Of a stretch of 64,000 bases of DNA, positions 11,540-22,359 are shown piece by piece. Numbering within the stretch: position 1 is the stretch's first letter; each line of letters opens with the position of its first letter. The translations under genes and the position numbers were made by a program. Source of the stretch: Silene conica (Eukaryota; Streptophyta; Magnoliopsida; Caryophyllales; Caryophyllaceae); contig CM055311.2 in NCBI GenBank assembly GCA_029255685.2, positions 59,795,048-59,859,047 on the forward strand, given 5' to 3'. A model generated the notes under the pieces. That model was given only the letters and a program-made list of their open reading frames with translations, was not told the DNA's origin and did not search any database.

Positions 11540-12150
11540 ATATGAATCATAATAGTATGAAAGCAAATATAAATAATAATTTGAATCCTTTTAATGTGAA
11601 TCGAAATGAAATACATCCTAATAATATGAATTATATAAATCATAATATTAATTATGGTAATTATCATCCTTCTCAAGATCCTTAACAAATGCAACCGTCT
11701 TATCCAGTCTCATATAATTATATTAATTATAATCCTAATCATACTTATCCCCAACCAAATAGGCCTATTGCTACTTCATTTTTCCGCTATATGCAACCCG
11801 TTCATCAAACAATAGATCCCTCACAAACTCCACCAAGTAACCATAATTCAAATGATATTGAAGTGGAAGTGATACTGGTATTAAAAGAACACCCACTTTA
11901 AATAACGATAGATCTACTCCATGGCACGTAGTAGAAGATGAAGCTCTTATTTCGTCATTCATGAGGGTTTCAAAAGATAGTATAGTTGGCATTGACCAAG
12001 CGAAAGAAACACTTTGGATTAAGGTTAATCGTTTTACGATGAGTCCCAACAAGTCAATCCCGGTGTCTTGAAAAAACGAACTCGTGCTTTGCTTGATGGC
12101 CGATTTCGAGGAATCTCAACATCTGTCATGAAATGGAGTGTATCCATGGA
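11540..12150 (+). pseudogene. Harbinger-associated Myb/trihelix-like protein gene, decayed
   Basis: An Asn-, Tyr- and Pro-rich N-terminal region is read from about 11540 (NHNSMKANINNN; later YNYINYNPNHTYPQPN). It is followed in another frame, from about 11885, by a Myb/SANT-like domain: WHVVEDEALISSF, then VSKDSIVGIDQAKETLW. Near 12070, RALLDGRFRGISTSVMKW fits the second conserved helix. This pattern is typical of the Myb-like proteins encoded by PIF/Harbinger transposons and of the many plant loci labelled glutathione S-transferase T3-like. The copy has an in-frame stop near 11683, a frame change near 11880, and another stop near 12070. It ends where the LTR fragment at 12152 begins. No Harbinger DDE transposase is visible nearby. 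The family assignment is fairly sure; whether it was a transposon gene or a host relative is open. Confidence 0.65.
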
Positions 12151-12288
12151 AGTGGCCTATAACACCCGAGTTTAACGACCCATTCCGAGACCTGAGATCA
12201 TGGGCCATCTTACTCGAGACCGACTTGAGACTTTGGGAGTATGAGGATAGACCTTCCATAGGAAGGAGGCCGGACTGTTTTTGTGTAT

Positions 12289-12384
12289 GCTCGGTTGAGT
12301 GAGGCAAACTCGGCCGAAGGAGACCAACTCGGTCAAGTTAGTCTAACTCGGCTGAGTTAGTCCAACTCGGCCGAGTGCGTTGAT
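12289..12384 (+). repeat. 19-bp palindromic minisatellite, about 5 units
   Basis: Units such as ACTCGGCCGA plus a short spacer repeat every 19 bp, with cores CTCGGTTGAG, CTCGGCCGA, CTCGGTCAAG, CTCGGCTGAG and CTCGGCCGAG. The same array type occurs in the chromovirus LTRs and leader. Confidence 0.8.
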
Positions 12385-12536
12385 TCCAATAGACTTGTTT
12401 TCGCGTCGGGATTTAATATAAACCTAATTCTTTTTTAGTCTTGTCAGATGCCGTAACCCTAAACCAAAAAGAGAGAACTTTCCCATCCTTTCTCCATATC
12501 CCTTCAAACTTCTTTGGATGCTAGGAGACTTTCACT

Positions 12537-13089
12537 TAGGGATGTCATTGGGGCGGGGCAGTGCTGGATATAGGCTCCCCCGTACCCGTACCCAACCAAA
12601 AAACCTCGTACTCATTCCCGCTCCACCACCCATGGCGGGTACAACTTTCCAAAACCATCCCCGCCCCACCACCCATGGCGGGCACAAGTTTTCAAAACCA
12701 TCCCCGCCCCTCCTACCCATTAACTTGTTATACCATAAATTTTTCCTATCTTTTTTTCGTACAAGTTGGTTTAATCACTATTAATTTCTATTTTCAGGAA
12801 TTTGTTTATATAATTTTAGTTATTTACCAAAGAAGTTGGTAAATATTTTATAAATTAGTTATTTTTAACATTACGTCTTAATTATAACAAAATAATATTT
12901 GTAAAATTATCGTAATAATGGTATTAGTCTTTGTTATAATTGGCGGGTAGGCAGGTATGAAGTGGGTAACACACAAAAACTATCCCCGCCCCACTACCCA
13001 TGGCGGGTACAATTTTCGTACCCGTCCCCACCCGAACTGGGGCGGGTGCGGGGCAGTATCTACTTGTACCCGCCCCAATGACATCCCTA
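12537..13089. mobile_element. hAT-type MITE with internal CCCGCC repeats
   Basis: The terminal inverted repeats start TAGGGATGTCATTGGGGCGG and are mirrored at the right end (...CCCCAATGACATCCCTA). An 8-bp TSD, CTTTCACT, lies at 12529-12536 and 13090-13097. Length is 553 bp and no transposase is encoded. Both subterminal regions hold copies of a C-rich module (CCCATGGCGGG, near 12630, 12675 and 12998). The middle is AT-rich. It is inserted in the Tekay-like LTR fragment. Confidence 0.93.
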
Positions 13090-13850
13090 CTTTCACTTAC
13101 GAGTTATCTGATCCGAGACCTAACATCAGCCACCCTGATAGCTATTGCGGGAATCGTGGATGTGGTTCTAGAGTCTTGCGAGGAGTCCGTGGATGCGTAT
13201 CTCAGGTAGGTGATACCACTCAGTCAAGTATTTGGTTTGCATTGTTTTTGTACCCGGCTTGATTTTGTTACTGTATGATTCTCGTATACTGTTAGTATTG
13301 ATTGTGGTGACGACGTAGTGATGATGATGTTGTTGAGGTTGTGGAACATATGTGTGGGACCGTTGCGGGAAATGTCTCTCACTCCTACGATCGGTCTTCG
13401 TGGGACCCAACACGGAGAGAATGTGCACATTAAGGATCTGGGTACCCCTTGCCGCGAGCAAGTGGGAGATGATACACTGAGATGACTCAGTGGTTGGTGT
13501 GACGGTATGATGGTACGGTGAGTATGGTTGATTCATGAGACATGAGGCTTTGGCCATGGTATTGATTGATTGTACATTTAATTTGTATTCTTTAATTTCA
13601 CTGATATACTTGTTATATTTGAACTAACATGTGTTTTGTGTATTGTTTTCTATTTGTGTGTGTGGTGATCCATTGTTGTATATAATGGTGAGCAATACGT
13701 TGGTTTTAGGTGTGGATGTTTGGATGCAGTGTTGTTGATGAGCGCTTACGTGTTATTTGGGGATGAGTCACGAAGAGGTTTATCATGTTGTCGCTAGTCA
13801 TGTATATAGAGTCTACCCTAGGGTCCGCTTTTTTCTTTGACTGAACAACT

Positions 13851-14464
13851 TTTTCCCTAAATTATATCATTTACCTAGTACCCAAACTTATCATTTTCAT
13901 CAATTTTCTCGTTATTCTTAATGGGTATTTGGATATGCATATAGTATATTAGTGTTAACAAATAAGGGTCGTTTGTATATGTGTATGTGTATGCTTTGGG
14001 TTATTGACGTTCGTATGTGTGTTTTTTCTTTCTTTTTTTAAATATATATAAGGATCTAAAGGTCGGGTAGGGTCCCAACACCAACACCCGGATTCGAAGT
14101 TTTTATATAAGACCCGTACCCGACCCTTGCCCGAGTGGGTCTCAAAAATTTCAGACCCACACCCGACCCATTAGTGTCCGACCCCCTAAGGGTCTGGGTC
14201 GGGAACCCGATCCACTGTCATCCCTACTTGCATGTACTGCAATAATTATAAACATCAAATTATTTATATAATATTTAAATTTACTATATTATTCAGAATG
14301 TTTAAATTATTTTATACTTATTTCATATTTAATTTGATGGTTTTATATTTTGTACGAATCATTCAATATATTCGCATTTGACTTTCAAAATTTAACAATA
14401 CAATTTATTTTGTTAAATAAGAACAAATATTGAAAAACAAACCCGTGTAAAACTAGTTACAATT
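13851..14464. other. Intergenic AT-rich stretch with one hAT-type end
   Basis: About 14040-14226 contains GGGTC/GACCC-rich repeats and ends TCCACTGTCATCCCTA (14211-14226). This is the inverted form of a plant hAT terminus beginning TAGGGATGACAGTGGA. I find no matching left end, so it is a fragment or a single end. The remainder (13851-14040 and 14227-14464) is AT-rich with nothing recognisable. Confidence 0.45.
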
Positions 14465-16619
14465 TTACGCGGTAAAACTAGTTATATACGAAGATCCTAG
14501 CTTTAACGCGCTCTCACTAACTTCAACTGCCGGCCGCATATTCATTGCCTTCAACTGACGGTCGCATTCATCATCTTGAACACGCTGGAACTTTGTAGCC
14601 CGATATCGCCACCTACTGTTACCCAATATTGTCCTTGTCTTGTATAACAGGTATGTGTTTTCCTTTAATTTTTTAAAACAATTATTGCAATAACTCTTTT
14701 CCGTCATTTGTTCTAATTAACTTGTTATTGAATTCTGCGGTTTTTAATCATATTAGGGTTAGGGGTTTTAATTTTCTTAATCGAATTTTTTCGGGGGTTA
14801 TGTAAATTGATTTACTTTAGATTATGGGGTTTGATTATCATGTATTCGTCATTAATTTGTGATGGTATACCTAATTTAGATCATAAGATGAAGCACAATG
14901 TGTTGATTGTGAGTGTAGGTTTAAATATTTCTATTGGGTCAATTTCGCTAGGCCTAGCGGAGCTTCACCTCATAACCCAACTGCAATGTGTTCAATTTTC
15001 ATTGCATCTTGGAGGAGTGCCCTTGTCTTCCCACTCCAAGAGCTTGTTTAAAAATGTCGTTGAAGAGAAAGGCACGAGTCTACTGTTTTGTGATGATTCT
15101 CTTAATAGCAAACACAGATTCTTGTTGACAATGCATCATAACTTGTCTACTCAGTACTCATGCCAAATGCCATTGTTGCTACTTACTCAGAGAATTCACA
15201 AGTACTAAATGCAAGGTTTTAGGCTGCAGCCGCAATTCGGGTTGCAGCTCTCAGAGAATGGGGAATTCTGACATCCGAAGATAAAAGAAGCTCGATAAGC
15301 TCGATTAGGTGGGTTATTTGGTGAACTTAAAATGACGCGACCAATTATTGTAAATGTTGTGGCTATAAAACTTTATATGTTTTTTTAGCTCAGGTGCTCA
15401 TAGACGCTCTGCTTTGAGAATTTTTATGTCATGGTCTAACAAATCCATCATTTAGTTTCTCTTCTGCAGAAATTTTCTAGAAAGCCATTTCGTGTGTTTA
15501 GCCAACACTTTAAAAAGTGATTCAAATCGTTTAATGTTGTTACACTGAACTATTTATCTAGGGCCTTCTAATTAGTTTTCGATAGACAATGCACAAGCTT
15601 GTTGAATAAATAATGACCTTTATTGGATTCGAAAATTGTTACTCGCCGTACTACATAAATGTGGGGATAGCTGTATCATTTCTAAAGCTATTACCATTTT
15701 TCTCCTCCAGTTTCTGTTTGTGCTTTGTCATGCAACATGCAAGTTCGCCTGATGGCTATGTACAATCAAAGGTTTCATCCATGGCAGCTCAGTTATTAAA
15801 AAGAGGCTGGTTAGTTTTGCGCTTATATGGTCTTTAAGTACGTTATTTGCTCTTGTCATGTTATTTCCTTAATTGTGTATACTAGCAACATCTATTTTTG
15901 ATGTGGGAAAGGTGTCTGTCTCTGCTGGGTATCATGGCAAGTGCTCTCTACTTTCTGTTCAATTTCTCTTAAAACATCACCTATTCATATGATGAGAACT
16001 GTCATTAGAATTTATGTGTCTTTGTATCTTTGCTGGTCAGTCTTGCTAAAATAAGAAGGATGTCCCTGTGCTAAAGCCTACTGAGAACAAGTTAAGTGGG
16101 ATTCAGGTGTACAGGTCTTTATTTTGTAATTAGGTCGTCAAAAGTCAAAACTGAATGAAGTTTTATTTGTTTAAATATTAATATGTAGGTTGCTTTATTG
16201 ATGTTGAGATGTTATGATATAAGGTAGGTTCTACTTGTGCAGTTCTCCTTCTGTATACGGAATTATTTAACTGAATAGGGGGCCGAAGAATAGACAAAGA
16301 GTCGTTATGGTTTGATTTTGGATTAACTGATATAAGGTATGTTTAACATTATAAGTACTCTGGATATCTGTTTGAGACAAATGGTGTTTGCCTGTCTGTA
16401 TAATTTAGCATATGATGAACTGATATATACATTCACATTGTCCCCATCTTAGCTAACTTAGTTCCGGTTAAGTCAATGAAGCGAATTCTCTTGTATCTTC
16501 CTTTCCACACACAAAAAATTAGTGTCTTAACAAATTGGAACAATACATCAAAATGTAATTTTATGTAGATAAAATAGTATGATGCATCCTTACTAACTCT
16601 GACCATGGTATGATTGTGC
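14465..16619 (+). other. Host-like sequence of unknown identity, possibly introns or exons of a degraded gene
   Basis: Base composition changes here, with less extreme AT content. Several places look like splice junctions, for example AACAG followed by GTATGTGTTTTC near 14650. A frame at about 14930-15205 is open and reads SLGLAELHLITQLQC and later LFKNVVEEKGTSLLF, but I do not recognise it. Another short frame near 15740-15835 is also unidentified. It lies immediately upstream of TCP11-like exons in the same orientation, so it may be the 5' part of that gene copy or unrelated captured sequence. Confidence 0.3.
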
Positions 16620-17990
16620 ACAGGCAAGGAGAAAAAGAGCAGAACTCCTTGAGCACAGAAAGAGTTTAAATGGCATGTTGGATGTGTAAATGCTTCAAAA
16701 GAGAATAGTCTTTTGCACAAATTCCGAAATTGAATGGCTCAATCTTCGACTCTGATTGTTGTGATTTTCTAAGGTAAAAGTTCAGTCTTCCATACTGACT
16801 TTTGTTATTTACAAGTATGATTGTGCAAATTACTATATGACATTTACGAGATGCTTTAATGTTTGTATCTAGATCCTTCCAACATCCACTATATATACCA
16901 CATACTTTTGTCATTTGAGACACAACAATTCACTCTCATTCTTCCTTCTTCTAAAATCTCTCTAAATCTGTTCTTAGCTGATTTTGGCAACGTTCTGTTA
17001 GTAGTCCTCATTCCGAGCCTTTGTCGTACACCTTAGACTCGGACGTCGTGTAACCCTGGGAGGTTGGTTGCCAAGAGGCCGTGTGTAATTGAGCGGGGCA
17101 AATTCAACTTTAGGGCAATGATTTTTATCACGCCACGACATCTTTCCTAAAGTTCTGTAAGTTTTATTCTATTAATTGTTCGTATAATAGTCATACCGCC
17201 TACATGGCACCCCAATTGTTGCTTCTAATATGATGAAAGAACAGGCTGAAAAACTTGATAGAATATTGGCAAGGTTTTGGAGACCGATTTGTGGAGATCA
17301 AAAGGAACATCATTCTTCTTAGTAAAAGCTTTTGAGCGCTTGAATATTAATGAGAAATCTGTCAGGTCAATACCTTTTGAGCAGATTGCATACATGATTG
17401 GGTCAAGATCTACACTAATTACTGCAAGTTCATTCCTTGATCGTCTGGAAGTCCATATAAGGGTTCGGTCATGAAATAATGGTTCTTTAGGGATGAATAA
17501 CATTAATCACCTCTTTAAGCGGGTTGCTACTCCAGTGCGCAAGCGTTTTGTGAACCAGACAATCAAGGTTGAAAAACAGAAGAAACCTATGCCTGCAAGA
17601 GAGAAGAGCCAGAGCTCCTGTGAACTGTCAAGGTATCCTGTGAGAATCGCACTCTGGGCATTCATGATTGTGGGACACCCAGATGCTGTTTTCACTGGCA
17701 GACGCGAAGATGAGATTGCCCTTGCCAAAGCTGCTACGAAGTTTATACAGGAGTTTGAGCTGTTTGACAAAAGTACTATTGGAAGTTGGTTGTATAAAAT
17801 CATGTTCTACAGTAATAATCTGAATAGGCGATGATCAGAAGCAACACTTGTGCAGGAAATAAGGAAACTTGATGAAGATGTAAGCATACCTATGCTCTAG
17901 TGATATTGAAGTTGATTAATGTTTAATTGTATATTAAACATGTGGTTTTGTAATTAATTATTATCATAATAAAAAGCTTTACATTTAACA
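16620..17990 (+). pseudogene. T-complex protein 11 (TCP11)-like gene fragment
   Basis: Near 16622 an AG-preceded exon reads ARRKRAELLEHRKSLNG, like the basic coiled region of plant TCP11-like proteins. From 17232 the frames read MKEQAEKLDRILARFW, then SFFLVKAFERLNINEKSV, SIPFEQIAYMIGSRS and FLDRLEVHI. From about 17625 comes YPVRIALWAFMIVGHPDAVF, then KFIQEFELFDKS. This run of motifs matches the order in plant TCP11-domain proteins. TCP11 proteins are poorly characterised large cytosolic proteins. The copy is broken: the reading frame changes at least twice around 17290-17320, a stop falls near 17472, and the C-terminal half is missing. About 540 bp at 16690-17230 separate two parts usually close together; this may be an insertion or an intron. 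A CACTA-type end follows at 18289. Confidence 0.7.
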
Positions 17991-18029
17991 GAAGAAAATA
18001 TTATTGATTTTTTTTTGAAAAAAATTTAA

Positions 18030-18289
18030 TTGAGAAACAGCTACGGTCGTTAAAAGAGAACCGTAGCCTTTTATCAACTTATGGCTACGGTTTTATCTTA
18101 ATAACCATAGCCAAAAGTCACTTTGGGCTACGGTTTTCAGATATAACCGAAGCCAAAAGTCACTCTAAGCTATGGTTCCTAACCTTAGCCGTAAGCACTT
18201 AATTTAAGGCAACCCATGGATTTACTAGGTTGAGACTCGTAACTAAAAGTCTTTTTAAACCATAGACAAAAGCCATTTTTGTACTGGTG
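18030..18289. mobile_element. CACTA-type (CMC) transposon end with subterminal repeats
   Basis: Read on the minus strand from 18289 it begins CACCAGTACAAAAATGGC. Repeated short motifs in both orientations follow (GGCTACGGTT, AACCGTAGCC, AGCCAAAAGTCACT), typical of CACTA subterminal regions. It interrupts the 3' LTR of the chromovirus: the LTR runs down to 18290 and then stops. The other end and the rest of that LTR are not seen between 12000 and 18030. The partner end is therefore missing, or the end has become too diverged to find. Confidence 0.6.
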
Positions 18290-18780
18290 ATAATCTTTCA
18301 AACTGAATAGGGAAACCCTACCTTAAGGCAATAATCACGGAAAGCAAGAATCCACAAGTTTTCCTACCAAAACTCTGCTACGAAGTCTTCTCCTAAGAAC
18401 ATATATGAGGATTAGTAACGATAGTATAACTTATCTCTAAACGACATGCTATAATAAGAAAAAGACTTACTTGATTAACACGATACTAGGCAAGATGATC
18501 GACGCATCTAAACCATTGCAAAAGACCTTTGGAGGATTTGGGAGAGAAGGATGAAAGTGAATTAGGGTTACTGCGTTTTCTGTTTTTAGGTAAATGATGT
18601 TAACCCTCGGTTTAATTTATATAATTAACCGCGACGTTGAACACGGAAAAGCCAGCTCGACCGAGTTACACTAGCTCGGTCGAGTTACACCAACTCGACC
18701 GAGTTCGACCTACTTGACCGAGTTGACCTAACTCGGCCGAGTTAAGTCACAACTCAGCAACGAAAGGGAGGGGTGTTACA
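18290..18780 (-). repeat. 3' LTR of the chromovirus (first part)
   Basis: On the minus strand it starts TGTAACACCCCTCCC just after a purine tract (TAAGGGGGGAGAT). It matches the other LTR (35706-35220) through the 19-bp repeats, the AT-rich promoter-like part and the TTCGTAG stretch. It stops at 18290, where the CACTA-type end begins. Confidence 0.85.
18653..18746 (-). repeat. 19-bp palindromic minisatellite in chromovirus LTR
   Basis: Five units with cores CTCGACCGAG, CTCGGTCGAG, CTCGACCGAG, TTGACCGAG and CTCGGCCGAG repeat at about 19 bp. The array lies within the first 130 bp of the LTR, upstream of the likely promoter. Confidence 0.85.
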
Positions 18781-18973
18781 ATCTCCCCCCTTAGAACGAA
18801 CATCGTCCTCGAAGTTCACAACTACTGACCTGAAAACAAAGACTCATTACTAATGTAACATAACTTGTCACGAACACACACACATGCCCGTTACCTTTAA
18901 AACAACACTATCCATTATATGAAATAAACAACAAACAAGGTTCAAAAGACGAAACCTAGCGCGCGATCATCTC

Positions 18974-21071
18974 CTATCCCCCTAAAAGAAACAGGTTACG
19001 TCCCCGTAACCTCACATACTTGGTCAAATAACTGAGGATAGGGTTTCCCCATAGTTGTCTCAGACTCCCAGGTAGCCTCGTCAACATCGTGTTTTGACCA
19101 CAATATCTTAAGGAGCTTGGTCTCTCCCGTTCTGGTCGTACGGATCTTACTATCAAGTATGACCTTACGGGTCTCCACATAAGATAGAGCTTCATCAAGC
19201 TCCACTGGCTCCACCTCAAGGATGTGAGATGGGTCATTAACATACTTCCGTAACTGGGACACATGAAAAACATTATGCACTCGGTCTAGACCTGGCGGTA
19301 AGGCTAAGCGATAAGCAACCTCCCCTACTTGATAGAATCTCATAAGGACCTATGAACTTCTGGCTCAGTTTGCCCCTCTTCCCGAATCTCATGACACCTC
19401 TTATAGTTGAAACATTAAGTAACACCTTGTCCCCAACCTGAAACTCAATGTCCTTGCGGTGTAAAATCCGCATAACTCTTCTGCCGATCTTGAGCTTGCC
19501 CTCATCTTCTGTCGAATCACCCTAACCTGATCGATCATATCCTGAACTAACTGAGGACTCAACACTACGGCCTCAGAACTGTCATCCCAACAAAATGGAC
19601 TCCTGCATCTCCTCTTATACAAGGCCTCAAATGGTGTCATCCTAATACTAGTATGGTAACTGTTTTTGTAGGAAAACTCAATTAAGTCTAGCTTCTCTTC
19701 CCAACTACCCTCAAACTCCATCACACAAGCTCTCAACATGTCCTTAAGAGTCTTAATGGTTCACACGCTTAGTCTGACCATCTATAGCGGGATGAAAAGT
19801 TGTACTCATCTTCAGGGTAATACCCATCATCTTCTACAACTCCTACCAAAACCTCGAAATGAACCAGGAATCACGGTCCGACACAATATCCTTAAGTTTT
19901 CCGTGCAACCTGGCTACATTCCTCCTATAGGCTAAGGCTAACTTCATCTTGCTCCAAGTGTCCTTTATGGGGAACAAATGAGCCGACTTGGTCAATCGAT
20001 CCACGATCACCCAAACCATGTTGTTACCTCTCTGAGATTGAGGTAACCCTACAATTAAGTCCATAGATATCGACTCTCACTTCCACTCTGGCATCTCCAA
20101 GGACTGAATCTTACCCAGCGGTCTATCTGATTGTTCTCCCTTCACTCGCTGACAATTCAAACATCAAGCCATAAACTCTGCAACATCCCTCTTCATGCCC
20201 GACCACCAAAATGTCTACTCCAGGTCCCTATATAGTTTATCCCCACCAGGATGTACTGAATGAGGTACACTATGAACCTCTATCTGAATCCTCTTCTTCA
20301 ACTCAGCACTATCGGGAGCATACCATCTCCCGTCGAAACGAAGACTCTCTTCTGAACTAAGAGAAAATCTCGACGGTCCACCCTTCTCTAACTTCGCCTT
20401 CCACTCTAAAAAGTTGGGATCCAACAACAGACTGTCTCGGATCTCACCATACAACTCGATATCCACTGTCAAGTCTCCCTCGCATCTCCCTTCCTAATCT
20501 CATGAATCCTCATCTGGTCCACCTCATCTCTCAACCGCATCAAAGACATCGATGTGTACAAAGAATGTACACTCTTCCTACTCAAAGCATCTGCGACCAC
20601 ATTCGACTTCTCCTCATGGTAAACAATCTCCATATCGTAATCACCAATCGACTCCATCCACCTACTCTGCCTCATATTAAGCTCCATCTGATTAAAGATA
20701 TACTTCATACTCTTATGCTATGAAAACACCTTAAAGGTCGCCCTATACAAATAATGCCCCTAGATCTTGAGTGCAAACATTACACCACCCAAATCTAAGT
20801 CGTGATTAGGGTAGTTCTCCTCATACTGCTTAAGATGTCTCGACGCATAGACGATCATCTTTCTGTTCTACATCAACACACACCTCAATCCATTCTTCGA
20901 GGCATCAGTATACACCTCAAAGTTATCGATCCCTCTGGCAAGGCTAGGATAGGAGCTACAGTCAAACATCCCTTAAGGATTTGGAACGCCTTCTCACAAC
21001 CCTCATCCCGGCGAAATATGGTATCATTCCTCATGAGCGCAGTCATAGGCCTAGCAATCTTAGAGAAGTCC
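18974..21071 (-). pseudogene. Chromovirus RNase H, integrase and chromodomain region
   Basis: From right to left: the RT/RNase H connection (FSKIARPMTALMRND near 21060), RNase H motifs (IVYHEEKSNVVADALSRK near 20590), integrase core segments (MDLIVGLPQSQRG near 20060, VSDRDSWFISRFW near 19870, WEEKLDLIEFSYKNSYH near 19690), the GPY-type region (QKFIGPYEIL near 19370) and a chromodomain (ILWSKHDVDEATWE near 19080). In living relatives the chromodomain directs integration to modified histones. This copy is broken in several places. Copia B inserted at its right edge. Confidence 0.82.
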
Positions 21072-22345
21072 TGTTGGAGTAATGTATTCCACAATATGTG
21101 CATTTACTTTATAAATCTTGTAGGAAATGTTTGGGAATTTATTTATTTATTTATCAGCTGGTCATCGTATATCAGTAATGATTGGCTGACTAGAGTTTGA
21201 CATTACTGTCGTGTAAACGGCGGTGATCAGCTGATCCCTTTAGGTCACACCTATAGGACGAGGCCCAAAATTGTATTAGGATTAATCATTTATACGAAAT
21301 AATTATTCTACTAATATTGACTTTATTAGTCAAGATAGTATATTATTTGATGACGGGTTACGAACTCGGAATAAAATAAGTTTTAATTATTTAAATATAT
21401 GATATTAAATAATAATTTTTTTTATAAATTGTTAATTAGTTAACAATTTATTTGATATGTGTATTAAATATAAAGGGGAATCAATTAGCTATTTAGTTTT
21501 ACAATGAGTTGTAAAATTAGCTAGTGGACTTAATATTTGCACAATGTATGTAAATAAAATAGTTTTATAATCACTTAATAGTTGAGTAATTATGAGTTGT
21601 TAATTGAATTATTAAAAGTTAAATCAATTAAATTAATATTTAATTATGTAAGATAATTAAATATAAGACTTATAAGCATTTGTGGGGGCAAATGTCGAAA
21701 ATCGGAACTAACCAAAATTAGGCCATGTTGGACCAATTTTTGTAGACACAACAAGTGTCCACCTAAGGGTCAATTGTGCCTAATATTTGTCCTCCAATTT
21801 TGCCTATAAATACCCCTAAATTCCATAACATTATTAGGTTGAAAAATTAGAAGAAATTGTTGGTCTTTTAAGTCCATGTTGGATGGTTTCATCAACAACA
21901 AAAGACCAATTTTATCTTCTTATTTTCTTCATCCTTATTACATAAAACACATATTTAAACTAGTAATATTATTGTAATAATATTAGTTATTATATCAAAT
22001 ATATATTATTAATACTAGTATTATCTAGTTAATTATACTAGTGTTGTTTTTTTGGCTAGTCTTGGGTGCTACCTTTGGAGGTTGTTTAGTATAACAACTT
22101 TGTGGAGGATCATCCTTATAATACAAGCACAAGAACTACAATAAGGAAGGAGTCCTTGTTGTGGTGCCCAAAAAGAAAAAAAAAAACCATTAGCTAAGTA
22201 TGGTTTTCTTATCTTTAACTTTATTTAGACAAAGTTTTACATATTTTTTTTTTTTCTTCCATGCATGTAGATTTAGGTATAAAATAATTAAATTGTAATT
22301 ACATATATCATAAGATGAGTATAAACTATACCTAAATAACTAACA
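21072..22345 (+). repeat. 5' LTR of Copia B
   Basis: It runs from TGTTGGAGTAATG to CTAACA. A likely promoter element, TATAAATACCCC, lies near 21803. The block at 21175-21259 is conserved in the LTR of Copia A; it includes the palindrome GATCAGCTGATC and a GTAATG...CATTAC inverted pair. Confidence 0.95.
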
Positions 22346-22347
22346 AT

Positions 22348-22359
22348 TGGTATCAGAGC
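22348..22359 (+). promoter_or_regulatory. Primer-binding site of Copia B
   Basis: TGGTATCAGAGC follows the LTR by two bases and is complementary to the end of initiator tRNA-Met. Confidence 0.95.

Larger units (their letters stand above)
12152..13850 (+). repeat. Partial or solo Tekay-like LTR, split by a hAT MITE
   Basis: It starts TATAACACCCGAG, close to the TGTAACACCCC start of the chromovirus LTR at 18780. It carries five 19-bp ACTCGGCCGAG-type units (12289-12384). After the MITE it has a block (about 13340-13470) that matches the chromovirus LTR at about 35020-35130 in reverse complement, including GGGTACC beside a GAGCAAGTGGG stretch. The orientation is opposite to the chromovirus. I find no matching LTR end with a primer-binding site, so the right boundary is approximate. 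It is diverged and broken. Confidence 0.65.
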
